Assembly: GCF_039541855.1 (NCBI RefSeq) | Contig: NZ_BAABHA010000002.1 | Location: 558,001 to 622,000 of the forward strand | Direction of reading: 5' to 3' | Source of the DNA: Solirubrum koreensis | GTDB taxonomy: Bacteria; Bacteroidota; Bacteroidia; Cytophagales; Hymenobacteraceae | Length of the DNA: 64,000 nt | In this document: piece after piece, positions 23,952 to 32,787 of the stretch | Layout: every line of letters starts with the position of its first letter | Numbering within the stretch: position 1 is the first letter of the stretch | Notes under the pieces: model-generated | Told to the model about the DNA's origin: nothing | The model's input: the letters and a program-made list of their open reading frames with translations, nothing else | Databases searched by the model: none | Made by a program: the position numbers and the translations under genes

Positions 23952-24191
23952 CTAAAAGGCTGCCGGCTGTGTCGGGCGCACCGGCCGCCGCCGATTGTAC
24001 TCCGGTTCCCAGTCGTTAATGGGGCGCGAAATGCCGGGGGGCAGGTCCAGGTCCGGGAGTCCATCGTCGAGTGGTTCGCCGCCGTCGTCGTCGTTATCGG
24101 CGGAAGGCGGCCGCGAATGTAGGCGGCGCGGTATCACCATGAAGTAGGCAAGAATGGTGAGGACCACGAGCGTATAGACAAGGCTGATCAT
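23952..24191 (-). CDS. Small single-pass membrane protein, unknown
   Basis: This 79-residue protein has one N-terminal membrane helix (SLVYTLVVLTILAYFMVIP) followed by a hydrophilic tail with an acidic run DNDDDGG and a Pro/Arg-rich end. It is convergent with the acetyltransferase gene. Coding status is likely but not certain: the start is an ATG, the composition is protein-like, and I know no family. Confidence 0.5.
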   Translation of the reverse strand: MISLVYTLVVLTILAYFMVIPRRLHSRPPSADNDDDGGEPLDDGLPDLDLPPGISRPINDWEPEYNRRRPVRPTQPAAF

Positions 24192-24401
24192 GACGAATCC
24201 GAGCTATGGTAGCGGGGCAATTTCCCTCCCCTTACAAGCGCTAACGAAGCAGGCCGGGGAGTTGTTTAGCTACACAGCGGCTTTTTTCGCCCCTGGCCGC
24301 CCGCAGTCCATGTACCTCACTGTCAAGCCGCAACCCCGCTTCCGAATAAGCAAGTGGCGAACGGTTATGGCTTTTTGGTTCGGGGCTGTACCTTTGCCCC
24401 G

Positions 24402-24490
24402 CGTTTAGGGGTGCTCCGCCGCTAATACGGCTGCGCGGAGCTGAGATTATACCCATTGAACCTGATGCGGCTAATACCGACGAAGGGAAC
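24402..24490 (+). promoter_or_regulatory. TPP riboswitch (THI box)
   Basis: The conserved THI-box elements appear in order: GGGGTG near 24408, a short variable hairpin, then CTGAGATTATACCC at 24441-24454, GAACCTGAT at 24458-24466 and the TAATACC / GAAGGGAA region at 24472-24489. This is the thiamine pyrophosphate-binding aptamer. A promoter-like TACCTTTG box lies just upstream at 24389. The aptamer is followed after 75 bases by a TonB-dependent receptor gene, so TPP should repress that receptor. The expression platform is not obvious; I could not identify a clear terminator or start-codon sequestering helix by eye. Confidence 0.93.
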
Positions 24491-24565
24491 AAACGGTACG
24501 CGAACGAGCACACCGCCGCTCCGACCCCTGGGGCGCGGCTCCGTTCCACCTTTTTATTTTTCACC

Positions 24566-27079
24566 TTGTTCAAGTTAAGAACCCTGTCTGGGGCCGCGTG
24601 CTGCACGCTGCTGCTCGGGCATGCGGCATGGGCCCAAGGTCCCGTGTCCGGCACCCTCACCGACGGGCGTAGCGGCCAACCGCTGCCCGGCGCCACCCTC
24701 CTGCTCGACGGCACGCCGGCGGGCGTAACCGACGCCAACGGCTCCTTTTCGCTACCAGCCGTGGCAGCCGGCGCGCACGAGCTCCGACTGAGCTTTGTGG
24801 GCTACCAGCCCATTACGCGGCGCCTGCTGGGCCAGCCCACGGCGCAGCAGCTCACTTTTGCCCTACAACCCGCCGATGTGCTAACCGGCGAAGCCGTGGT
24901 AACGGCTACCCGTGCCAACGAACGCACCGCCACGGCCTACACCAACCTCAGCAAGGAAGAGCTGGCCAAGCGCAACTTCGGCCAAGACATTCCTTACCTG
25001 CTCGACCAAACGCCTTCGGTGGTGGTGAATTCCGACGCCGGCGCGGGCGTGGGCTACACCGGCATCCGCATCCGGGGCGTAGACGTGACGGGCATTAACG
25101 TGACCATCAACGGCGTGCCGCTGAACGATGCCGAGTCACACGGCGCGTTTTTCGTGAACACGCCCGACCTGGCCGCCTCGGTGCAGGACATACAAGTGCA
25201 ACGCGGCGTGGGCACCAGCGCAAACGGCGGCGCGGCCTTTGGCGCCAGCCTGAACATTCGGACGCTGGCCGTAAACCGTGACCCGTACGCTGAAACCCAG
25301 AACACTTACGGCTCATTCAATACCTGGCGCAACTCGGTATCGTTCGGCACGGGTCTGGTAGGCGGCAAATTCACCTTCGACGGCCGCCTCTCGCGCATCA
25401 GCTCCGACGGTTATATTGAGCGCGCCTCTTCCGATCTGAAGTCGTACTACTTCGCGGGGGGCTTTCAGCATAAGAACACCATGTTGAAGTTCGTGACTTT
25501 TGCGGGCAAAGAAATAACCTACCAGGCCTGGAATGGTGTGCCCGGTCCGGCCCTTACCGGCGACCGAAAGGCCCTGCAGCCCTACCTCGACAAGTATGCC
25601 GTGGACGTGGCCGACACCACCCGCCTGTTTACCGCCGGCCGTCGCTACAACCAGTATACTTACGACAACCAGGTTGATAATTACCAGCAGAACCACTACC
25701 AGCTGCACTTCTCGCAGGGGCTGGGCCGAAGCTGGAATCTGGGCGGCGCCTTGCACTTAACCCGCGGCTTCGGCTATTACGAGCAGTTTCGGGCCAACGA
25801 CCGGCTCAGCAACTACGAGCTGCCGCCGGTGGTGCTAACGGGCCCGGGTGGCACGGTTACCGTGTCGCGCACCGACCTGGTGCGGCGCAAGTGGCTCGAC
25901 AACTACTTCTACGGCCTGACTTACGCCCTGAACTACCAAGCGCCCGAAAACGACCGGCTGACGGCCACGCTTGGCGGCGGCTGGAACCGCTACGACGGCG
26001 ACCATTTCGGCGAGGTTATTTGGGCCCGCTTTGCTTCTACGTCCAACATTCGGCAGCGCTATTACTTTAACGACGCGCAGAAAACCGACTTCAACGTTTT
26101 CGCCAAAGCCACCTACCAGCTGCTGCCGCGCCTGGGCCTGTACGGTGACCTGCAGCTGCGCACCATCGACTACTTAATCGACGGTGTAGACGATGACCGC
26201 CGCGACGTGACCACCCGTGCCAGCTACACGTTCTTCAACCCCAAAGCCGGCGCCACCTTCACCCTCGCCCCCGGCCAAACGCTGTACGCCAGCTACGCCG
26301 TGGGTCAGCGCGAACCCGTGCGCTCCGACTTCACCGACCGCCCCGTGGGCGACCGGCCCAAATCGGAACGGCTTAACGACCTGGAAGCAGGCTACCGCGT
26401 CAACCAGCCCATTGGCTCGCTCTTCGGGCAGTCCCTGGGCTTGCGCGCCGAAGTGAACTACTTTCTGATGAACTACCGCAATCAGCTGGTGCTAACCGGC
26501 CAGCTGAACGACGTGGGCTCGGCCCTGCGCACCAACGTACCCGAGAGCTACCGCACCGGCGTGGAGCTGAGCGCCGCCGCCAGCCTCGCCGAGTGGGTCA
26601 CGCTGAGCACCAACGTAACACTGAGCCGCAACAAGCTGCGCAGTTACCGCGAAAAGCTCTACCAATACGACGAGTACTACGAGGAGCTGGGCACGTCGGA
26701 AGTGGCTTACTCCAACGCCGACATTTCGTACTCGCCGGAGGTGGTAACGGGCAGCCAGCTGGAAGTGCAGCCGCTGAAGGGCCTGCGGGCCGCGCTGCTC
26801 TACAAAACCGTGAGCCGTCAGTACCTCGACAATACCGCCAGCGCCGACCGCCAATTGCCCGCCTACCAAGTGGCCGACCTGCGCCTGCGCTACAGCATTC
26901 GGCCCAAGTGGCTGCGCGAAATCGAGCTGGGCCTGCTCGTGAACAACCTGTTCAACGAGGAGTATTCGGCCAACGGCTACACCTACGGTGGCCAGTTCCC
27001 CGACGGCCGCCTGAGTTTTAACTTTTATTTCCCGCAGGCCACGCGCAATTACCTGGCATCGGTGGGGCTGAAATTCTAG
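24566..27079 (+). CDS. TonB-dependent receptor under TPP riboswitch control
   Basis: This 837-residue outer-membrane receptor begins at a TTG (no ATG is available) with a signal peptide ending around AAWAQ. A CarboxypepD_reg-like domain follows (GTLTDGRSGQPLPGATLLLDG-type start, shown here only as the family pattern) at residues about 27-110, then the plug domain with GIRIRGVDVTGINVTINGVP, and a 22-strand-type barrel to the C-terminal aromatic end (ASVGLKF). It transports its ligand using the TonB-ExbBD system. The riboswitch upstream makes thiamine or a precursor the likely ligand, as predicted for similar receptors in Bacteroidota. A terminator follows immediately, so it is monocistronic. 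Confidence 0.93.
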   Translation: MFKLRTLSGAACCTLLLGHAAWAQGPVSGTLTDGRSGQPLPGATLLLDGTPAGVTDANGSFSLPAVAAGAHELRLSFVGYQPITRRLLGQPTAQQLTFALQPADVLTGEAVVTATRANERTATAYTNLSKEELAKRNFGQDIPYLLDQTPSVVVNSDAGAGVGYTGIRIRGVDVTGINVTINGVPLNDAESHGAFFVNTPDLAASVQDIQVQRGVGTSANGGAAFGASLNIRTLAVNRDPYAETQNTYGSFNTWRNSVSFGTGLVGGKFTFDGRLSRISSDGYIERASSDLKSYYFAGGFQHKNTMLKFVTFAGKEITYQAWNGVPGPALTGDRKALQPYLDKYAVDVADTTRLFTAGRRYNQYTYDNQVDNYQQNHYQLHFSQGLGRSWNLGGALHLTRGFGYYEQFRANDRLSNYELPPVVLTGPGGTVTVSRTDLVRRKWLDNYFYGLTYALNYQAPENDRLTATLGGGWNRYDGDHFGEVIWARFASTSNIRQRYYFNDAQKTDFNVFAKATYQLLPRLGLYGDLQLRTIDYLIDGVDDDRRDVTTRASYTFFNPKAGATFTLAPGQTLYASYAVGQREPVRSDFTDRPVGDRPKSERLNDLEAGYRVNQPIGSLFGQSLGLRAEVNYFLMNYRNQLVLTGQLNDVGSALRTNVPESYRTGVELSAAASLAEWVTLSTNVTLSRNKLRSYREKLYQYDEYYEELGTSEVAYSNADISYSPEVVTGSQLEVQPLKGLRAALLYKTVSRQYLDNTASADRQLPAYQVADLRLRYSIRPKWLREIELGLLVNNLFNEEYSANGYTYGGQFPDGRLSFNFYFPQATRNYLASVGLKF

Positions 27080-27104
27080 CGGCAGGCTTCACCCCGCGCC
27101 GCAG

Positions 27105-27140
27105 GCCCGAGGCAACGAACGCGTTGCCTCGGGCTTTTTA
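27105..27140 (+). terminator. Intrinsic terminator of the TonB receptor gene
   Basis: A 12-bp perfect stem (27105-27116 with 27123-27134) and a 6-base loop are followed by a T run. It lies 26 bases after the stop codon. Confidence 0.88.
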
Positions 27141-27255
27141 GTGGCTATTCGCCGGAAAGCCCGGCGCCGCCAATGTTATGTTTTTGGCCTGCGCGTAACA
27201 TTCAGGTAACAATAGCCGATATTCGATAACAATTAAGTAACACAGCCAGGCCGCT

Positions 27256-28053
27256 ATGGAAAAACATATACAATTCGCTTCGCTGGCGTTTATTTTCTCG
27301 CTGATTCTGGCCGCCCCGTGTTACGCTCAAACCCAGCTGCCCGAAGGCCGCGTGGCCGATTACAACCGACACGCGTGGCTGGTTTACAACGGCGACTTTC
27401 GGCTGACCAGCCGCTGGGGCGTGCACACCGAGGCGCAATGGCGCCGCGCCAACGGCCTGCGCGACGCGCAGCAGAATTTAGTGCGCGCCGGCCTCAACTA
27501 CCACCTGAGCAACAACCTGCTGCTGACAGGGGGCTATGCCTTCGCCGATACCCATCCGTACGGCGAATACCCGGCAGCCAAGGCGTTTCCGGAACACCGG
27601 CTGTACCAGCAGGTATTACTGCGCAGCAATGAAGGCTTTTTACAGGTGCAGCACCGTTACCGGCTGGAGCAGCGCTGGGTTCGGTTTGCAAACAACCCCG
27701 AGTACACCTACCTGAACCGAGCCCGCTACCAGTTGCGCCTGGCCGCGCCCTTGCTCGGTCCCAAGCTCACGGCCGGTATGCCGTATCTGGTAGCTTCCAA
27801 CGAGCTGTTTATCAATTTCGGCAACAACGTGAGCCGCAACATATTCGACCAAAACCGCGCTTACGCGGCTCTGGGCTATATGATTCGAAAAAATGTGAAC
27901 ATAGAAGCCGGCTACCTGCACCAGTTGGTACAACAGCGCCACGGCACCGTGTTCGAGCATAATAACACGTTGCAGCTAAGCTTAAACCTGAACCTGGACC
28001 TGCGAAAGGAAGGCCTTGGCGTGCCCGAAATTGCGCCTGCTGCCACGGAGTAA
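27256..28053 (+). CDS. DUF2490 family outer-membrane protein
   Basis: This 265-residue protein has a Sec signal (ASLAFIFSLILAAPCYAQ) and then the DUF2490 pattern: NRHAWLVYNGDFRLTSRWGV, HTEAQWRRANGLRDAQQNLV, RAGLNYHLSNNLLLTGGYAF and the C-terminal GYMIRKNVNIEAGYLHQL, an alternating-strand pattern suggesting a small beta barrel. The function of the family is unknown. The ATG at 27256 follows an AT-rich promoter stretch. The gene precedes guaB on the same strand with about 100 bases between them and a promoter box for guaB inside that gap. Confidence 0.85.
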   Translation: MEKHIQFASLAFIFSLILAAPCYAQTQLPEGRVADYNRHAWLVYNGDFRLTSRWGVHTEAQWRRANGLRDAQQNLVRAGLNYHLSNNLLLTGGYAFADTHPYGEYPAAKAFPEHRLYQQVLLRSNEGFLQVQHRYRLEQRWVRFANNPEYTYLNRARYQLRLAAPLLGPKLTAGMPYLVASNELFINFGNNVSRNIFDQNRAYAALGYMIRKNVNIEAGYLHQLVQQRHGTVFEHNNTLQLSLNLNLDLRKEGLGVPEIAPAATE

Positions 28054-28085
28054 GGTTAAGCTTGGGCAATGCGGGTGCAGAGCGG

Positions 28086-28115
28086 CTTGCCAACCGGCAA
28101 ATCGTCGTAGCTTTG
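28086..28115 (+). promoter_or_regulatory. Candidate guaB promoter
   Basis: CTTG at 28086-28089, an 18-base spacer and TAGCTTTG at 28108-28115 fit the Bacteroidota promoter pattern (TTTG, about 19 bases, TAnnTTTG) with one mismatch in the -33 box. The guaB start codon follows at 28155. Confidence 0.5.
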
Positions 28116-28154
28116 CGCGGCAAGAGGAGTATACCACGCTAAAGCCTTTTGCCT

Positions 28155-29633
28155 ATGGCCGCCGAACCCGCCGCCAAAATTGCCTTCGAGGCCCTAACCT
28201 ACGACGACGTACTGCTGCTGCCAGCATACTCCGAGGTGTTGCCCCGCGATGCTGACACCAGCACGCAACTCACCCGCCGCATTCGGCTGAACATTCCCTT
28301 CATTTCGGCTGCCATGGACACGGTAACCGAATACGAGCTGGCCATTGCGCTGGCCCAGGAAGGCGGAATTGGTATCATTCATAAAAACATGAGCATCCGG
28401 GCGCAGGCCGAGCAGGTGCGGCGCGTGAAGCGTTCGGAAAGCGGCATGGTGCTCGACCCCATTACCCTGGGCCAGGAGGCTACCCTGGCCGATGCGCAGC
28501 AGCTCATGCGCAAAAACAAGATTGGCGGCATTCCCATTGTCGACGGTGAGCGGCGCCTGCAAGGCATCCTGACCTCGCGCGACCTGCGGTTCGAGAAAGA
28601 CCTCACCCGTTCCGTTACCACCGTTATGACGCCCGGCGACCGGCTCATCACGGCTCAGGCCGGCACCGACTTAGCCCGCGCCGAAGAAATTCTGCACGCC
28701 AGCAAAGTGGAGAAGCTGCCCGTAGTGGACGCCGACGGCCGCCTGGCCGGCCTTATCACCTACCGCGACATTCGCAAGCGCCGCTCCCGCCCCCGCGCCT
28801 GCAAAGACGAGCTCGGCCGCCTGCGCGTGGGAGCCGCCGTGGGCGTAACCCCCGACACCCTGGAACGTGTGGCTGCTTTGGTGGAAGCCGGCGTGGATGT
28901 GGTAAGCATTGATACCGCCCATGGTCACTCCAAAGGGGTGCTCGACATGGTACGCACCGTAAAGCAGCGCTTCCCCAAACTGGAGCTCATTGCCGGTAAC
29001 GTAGCCACCGCCGATGGCGCCCGTGCCCTGGCCGATGCCGGTGCCGACGCCGTGAAAGTGGGCGTGGGCCCGGGCTCCATCTGCACGACTCGCATTATTG
29101 CCGGCATTGGCGTTCCGCAGCTTTCGGCCGTACTGGAAGCCGTACGCGGGCTGGCCGGCACCGACGTACCGGTTATTGCCGACGGCGGCGTAAAGTTTTC
29201 CGGCGACGCCGTGAAGGCCCTGGCCGCTGGCGCGGGCTCGGTCATGATTGGCTCCCTGCTGGCCGGCACCGAAGAAGCCCCCGGCGACATTATCATTTAC
29301 GAAGGCCGTAAGTACAAAACGTACCGCGGCATGGGCTCAGTAGAAGCCATGGAAGAAGGCTCTAAGGACCGTTACTTTCAGGATGCCGAGGACGACGTGA
29401 AAAAGCTGGTGCCCGAAGGCATTGTGGGCCGCGTGCCGTTCAAAGGCGGTGTGGCCGAAGTGCTGTACCAGTTGGTGGGCGGCCTGCGCGCCGGCATGGG
29501 CTACGTAGGCGCCGCCGACATGCCAGCCCTGCACCAGGCGCGCATGGTGCGCATCACCGGCGCCGGCCTGCGGGAATCGCACCCGCACGATGTTCAGATT
29601 ACCCGCGAAGCTCCTAACTACAGCACCCGCTAA
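28155..29633 (+). CDS. guaB: IMP dehydrogenase
   Basis: IMP dehydrogenase oxidises IMP to XMP with NAD+, the committed step of GMP synthesis. This 492-residue protein has the full family layout: the N-terminal barrel part (ALTYDDVLLLP), two CBS domains at about residues 95-210, the active-site loop GPGSICTTRI with the catalytic Cys near residue 305, and the flap and phosphate-binding region with ADGGVKFSG and RGMGSVEAM. The first ATG of the frame is at 28155; a GTG/CTG-like codon two codons upstream is less likely. A terminator follows at 29663. Confidence 0.98.
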   Translation: MAAEPAAKIAFEALTYDDVLLLPAYSEVLPRDADTSTQLTRRIRLNIPFISAAMDTVTEYELAIALAQEGGIGIIHKNMSIRAQAEQVRRVKRSESGMVLDPITLGQEATLADAQQLMRKNKIGGIPIVDGERRLQGILTSRDLRFEKDLTRSVTTVMTPGDRLITAQAGTDLARAEEILHASKVEKLPVVDADGRLAGLITYRDIRKRRSRPRACKDELGRLRVGAAVGVTPDTLERVAALVEAGVDVVSIDTAHGHSKGVLDMVRTVKQRFPKLELIAGNVATADGARALADAGADAVKVGVGPGSICTTRIIAGIGVPQLSAVLEAVRGLAGTDVPVIADGGVKFSGDAVKALAAGAGSVMIGSLLAGTEEAPGDIIIYEGRKYKTYRGMGSVEAMEEGSKDRYFQDAEDDVKKLVPEGIVGRVPFKGGVAEVLYQLVGGLRAGMGYVGAADMPALHQARMVRITGAGLRESHPHDVQITREAPNYSTR

Positions 29634-29662
29634 ACCCTGGCCGCTACTTGGGCGTTACTTTG

Positions 29663-29703
29663 GCATCCCGCTGCTCCAGCGTAAGCAGCGGGATGCTTTT
29701 TTA
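29663..29703 (+). terminator. Intrinsic terminator of guaB
   Basis: A 12-bp perfect stem (29663-29674 with 29685-29696) is followed by a run of T. It lies 29 bases after the guaB stop codon. Confidence 0.9.
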
Positions 29704-29811
29704 TGCTCTGAGCAGAGGCAGCGGTTTTAGCCAGCGCCTTGTATCTTCGGCATTCGGTTCGGCGCCATTATTGTGGGCTGCTCTGCGCTTACTTGCTCCC
29801 TTCTCCGCTGC

Positions 29812-31893
29812 ATGACCCCATTACTCCGGAAACTAAACACCGCTTTGTTGCTAGGTGCCGGCCTGAGTTGGCTGCTGATGCTGGCAGGGGCGGCGTTACG
29901 GGCCAGTGCTCCGCTTTCCGCCCAATGGGGTACCGTGCCCGATACGGCTTTGCTGCTGGCCCAGGGCGGGCTGGCACTGTGTGCTTTTCTGTACGAGCGT
30001 AACCACCAGTCGCGCCTGCGCGGCACCGAGTTCGTGAGCCTGCTGCGCCGCCTGATGCTGGGCATTGGGCTGGCCGCTGGGTTAGGAGCCGGCTTGCACT
30101 TGGCGGCCCGTTATTTGGGCTTGGTGGCTGTTACCGGCAGCTCGGTCCCTCTTAACCTGCTGTATGTTGTCAACATTGGCCTGACTACCTACTTCCTGGC
30201 GCAGGCGTACAATACGTGGCGGTCCTTGGTGTTCTTTCGCGCCACCCAACTCACGCGCACCCGCTGGTACTGGTTCGAGTTGTTGCTGGGCATCACGCTA
30301 ATTGTCCGACTCATCATTCCGGGTAACGCCCTGCCGTACTTATCGGTGCCGCTGGTGCTGCTGGCGCTGCTGGGCGTGTACCTTGGCTCGCACCAGCAGT
30401 GGGTGGCGTACCTAAACCGCAAGCAGCGTTGGGGAGCCATTACCCTGCAGGGCTTTGCTTCGCTGATTTGCTTGCTGCTCACTTTTTACTTCCTAAACAC
30501 CCAGCAAGACCCTACGCTGGTAGCACCGTCGGCCCAGCGGGCCTACCTGCTGCTAATGACCACGTTTGCGGCCTTTTACTCGTTCACCGGCCTGCTCGTA
30601 ACGTTTGTTACGCTGCCCACCGCTACCATATTTGAGCAGAAGCGCGAGGAAATTTTGAGCATGCAACGCCTGGCCCAGCTTATTCAGAAAGGCCAAAGCG
30701 AGCAGGAAGTGTACACGTTGCTCTTCGATTCGGCGGTGCAAACCGTGGAGGCCGACGCCGCGTGGCTGGACTTGTACGAGGAAACCGGCAGCGCCAACCT
30801 CGCGCGCCGCATCGACCCCGAAGCCCGGCTGGGCATTTGCACCTTGCTTTCCGACTACAACATCGGGCACATCGAGTACCTGAACAACGATTTGCCCAAC
30901 AGCGCCGGTTTCCGGGCGCTTAACCTGCCGTATGGTTCGCTGATTGTGATGCCGCTGCGCTCCACCAAGCGCCACTACGGCACGCTGTACCTGCTTAAAG
31001 AGCACACCCAGGGTTTCGACCGCGAGAACCTGGGCCTGCTGCAAACCTTTACCAGCCAAACGGTACTTACCATTGAAAACCTGCGCCTGCTGGAAGAGTC
31101 GCTGCAAAACGAGCGAGTGAAGGAAGAACTCAAAATTGCCAGCTTAGTGCAGGAAAGCCTCATTCCAAAAGTGCTGCCTGCCGACAGCTGGTTCGAGATT
31201 CGCTGGCATAGCAAAGCGGCCCGGGAAGTGGGTGGCGACTTTTACGACTTCCTGCAGCTGAGCGCCTCGCGCATTGCCATCATCATAGGCGACGTATCGG
31301 GCAAAGGCACCACGGCGGCTTTCCACGTGGCCCAAATGAAGGGAATCTTTCACACCCTCATGCTGCTCGATCAGCCCGAGAAAAACCAGCCTCTGCAGCC
31401 CAGCAAGTTCATGACCATGGCCAACCAGGCCCTAAGCCACTGCCTGGAGCGCAGCTCGTTTATCACGGCTTCGTTTTACATCATCGACTACAAGGAGCGG
31501 GGCTTCGCTTTTGCCCGGGCCGGCCACTGCCACACGCTCTATTACAATGCCATTACGGAAGAAACGTTTTACTTTCAGACCGCGGGCCTGGGCTTGGGCA
31601 TCATGCGCGACACCTCGTACGAGAAGCGCATCAAGAACATGTACTACGACTACAACCCCGGCGACGTGATGATCATGTACACCGACGGGATTGTGGAAGC
31701 GCGCGACGGCACGGGCGAAGAATACGGCGAGGACCGCCTGCGCGAGCTGCTGGGGCGTACTTTTTACCTCGAAGCCGAGGAAATCAAGCAGGCCATTGTG
31801 GACGATGTGGAGGACTTCACCCACGGTCAGCCCCCCCACGACGATCAAACCCTGCTCGTCATCAAATTCAAGAGCGCCCAACCTGGAGTATAG
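29812..31893 (+). CDS. Membrane GAF-SpoIIE (PP2C) serine phosphatase
   Basis: This 693-residue sensor phosphatase has about eight membrane helices in residues 10-280, a GAF-like domain (about 295-440) and a SpoIIE/PP2C domain from about 470 to the end. The phosphatase motifs are visible: AREVGGDFYDF, GDVSGKGTTAAFHVAQMKG, FARAGHCHTLYYN, GLGLGIMRD and YTDGIVEARD, with the metal-binding Asp residues in place. It should dephosphorylate the STAS protein encoded 20 bases downstream, and so act as the activating arm of a partner-switching system. The membrane or GAF part presumably senses a signal, which is unknown. The ATG at 29812 is chosen over a GTG-like frame start at 29773. Confidence 0.92.
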   Translation: MTPLLRKLNTALLLGAGLSWLLMLAGAALRASAPLSAQWGTVPDTALLLAQGGLALCAFLYERNHQSRLRGTEFVSLLRRLMLGIGLAAGLGAGLHLAARYLGLVAVTGSSVPLNLLYVVNIGLTTYFLAQAYNTWRSLVFFRATQLTRTRWYWFELLLGITLIVRLIIPGNALPYLSVPLVLLALLGVYLGSHQQWVAYLNRKQRWGAITLQGFASLICLLLTFYFLNTQQDPTLVAPSAQRAYLLLMTTFAAFYSFTGLLVTFVTLPTATIFEQKREEILSMQRLAQLIQKGQSEQEVYTLLFDSAVQTVEADAAWLDLYEETGSANLARRIDPEARLGICTLLSDYNIGHIEYLNNDLPNSAGFRALNLPYGSLIVMPLRSTKRHYGTLYLLKEHTQGFDRENLGLLQTFTSQTVLTIENLRLLEESLQNERVKEELKIASLVQESLIPKVLPADSWFEIRWHSKAAREVGGDFYDFLQLSASRIAIIIGDVSGKGTTAAFHVAQMKGIFHTLMLLDQPEKNQPLQPSKFMTMANQALSHCLERSSFITASFYIIDYKERGFAFARAGHCHTLYYNAITEETFYFQTAGLGLGIMRDTSYEKRIKNMYYDYNPGDVMIMYTDGIVEARDGTGEEYGEDRLRELLGRTFYLEAEEIKQAIVDDVEDFTHGQPPHDDQTLLVIKFKSAQPGV

Positions 31894-31913
31894 GCCTGAC
31901 GTAAAGACTCGCT

Positions 31914-32243
31914 ATGAAAATTGCACAGAACGCAGACACCACCACCCTTACGCTGATCCTCGACGGTGAACTCGACGCCAGCTCATCCGTGTTGCTCGAT
32001 ACGGAGCTAACGCAACCCGAAATCCTACGCTACCAGAAGGTTATGATTGACTGCCAACGGCTCAATTATATTTCTTCGGCTGGCCTGGGCGTGTTTATTT
32101 CCCATTTGCAGCGCTTTCAGGACGCCGGCGTGAAGCTGGTTTTCTTCAACATGCAGGAGAAAGTGCACAACGTATTCGAAATTCTGGGGCTCGATTCGCT
32201 CATGACCATCGTGCCCACCGAGCAAGAAGCTGCCGCCCTGTAG
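31914..32243 (+). CDS. STAS-domain anti-sigma factor antagonist
   Basis: This 109-residue cytoplasmic protein is one STAS domain of the SpoIIAA/RsbV type. The phosphorylatable serine region is NYISSAGLGVFISHLQRF, with Ser-Ser before Ala-Gly-Leu-Gly. Unphosphorylated STAS proteins bind the kinase partner and release its target. It lies between the phosphatase and kinase genes with 20- and 24-base gaps, completing the phosphatase, antagonist and kinase trio. No sigma factor gene is adjacent. Confidence 0.92.
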   Translation: MKIAQNADTTTLTLILDGELDASSSVLLDTELTQPEILRYQKVMIDCQRLNYISSAGLGVFISHLQRFQDAGVKLVFFNMQEKVHNVFEILGLDSLMTIVPTEQEAAAL

Positions 32244-32267
32244 CCCGTTTGCCGTCTTTCCGCTATT

Positions 32268-32678
32268 ATGAACCACACCTTGCGAGTCAGCTGTAACCGC
32301 CAAAACCTGAAAGTGGTGCGCGACTTCGTGGGGGAGTTTCTCGCGGAATACGGGCTGTCGGTCATTTTGCAGAACCAGATCATTTTGGCCATCGACGAAA
32401 TTGTGGCCAACCTCATTATTCATTCCAACCAAGAGGACGACAGCAAATTCCTCGACATTCGGCTGGCAGTGGAAAACAACGAGTTCCGGTTTGAGGCCGA
32501 AGACGGCGGCGCCTCCTTTTCCCCGTCGGGTTACCAAGACCCCGACTTGCTGGAACACATTAGGCTGGCGAAAAAGGGCGGCGTAGGCATTGCCTTGGTT
32601 AGCCGCATTATGGACAGTGTGGAATACACCACCATTGGCACACGCAACTTTTGCCGGCTAACCAAGCGTTTGGCTTGA
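32268..32678 (+). CDS. RsbW/SpoIIAB-like serine kinase (ATP-binding protein)
   Basis: This 136-residue protein is a GHKL-type HATPase of the anti-sigma regulatory factor class. The N box AIDEIVANLIIHSN (residues about 42-55), the G1-type FEAEDGGASFSPS and the G2-type GGVGIALVSRIMDSVEY are present. It should phosphorylate the STAS protein encoded upstream and, when free, bind and inhibit a downstream effector, classically a sigma factor. No such effector is encoded nearby, so the output is unknown. A strong terminator follows at 32727. Confidence 0.92.
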   Translation: MNHTLRVSCNRQNLKVVRDFVGEFLAEYGLSVILQNQIILAIDEIVANLIIHSNQEDDSKFLDIRLAVENNEFRFEAEDGGASFSPSGYQDPDLLEHIRLAKKGGVGIALVSRIMDSVEYTTIGTRNFCRLTKRLA

Positions 32679-32726
32679 GCTAGCCCGTCGGGATGCCGCC
32701 GATTTTTGCGTAACATTGCGACTAGC

Positions 32727-32771
32727 AGCCGTCCGCGGCCGGCCCGGCCGGATGACGGACGGCTATTTTTT
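32727..32771 (+). terminator. Intrinsic terminator of the partner-switching operon
   Basis: A 9-bp outer stem (32727-32735 with 32756-32764) encloses a second GC-rich palindrome (GGCCGGCCCGGCCGG) and is followed by a run of T. It separates the kinase gene from the next foldase gene. Confidence 0.88.
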
Positions 32772-32787
32772 GTCACTCATCTTTAGT

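Noticed and set aside
29773..29811. Longer N-terminus for the SpoIIE phosphatase gene.
   Set aside because: The ATG at 29812 begins right before the first membrane helix, and the added residues have no sense as a signal.
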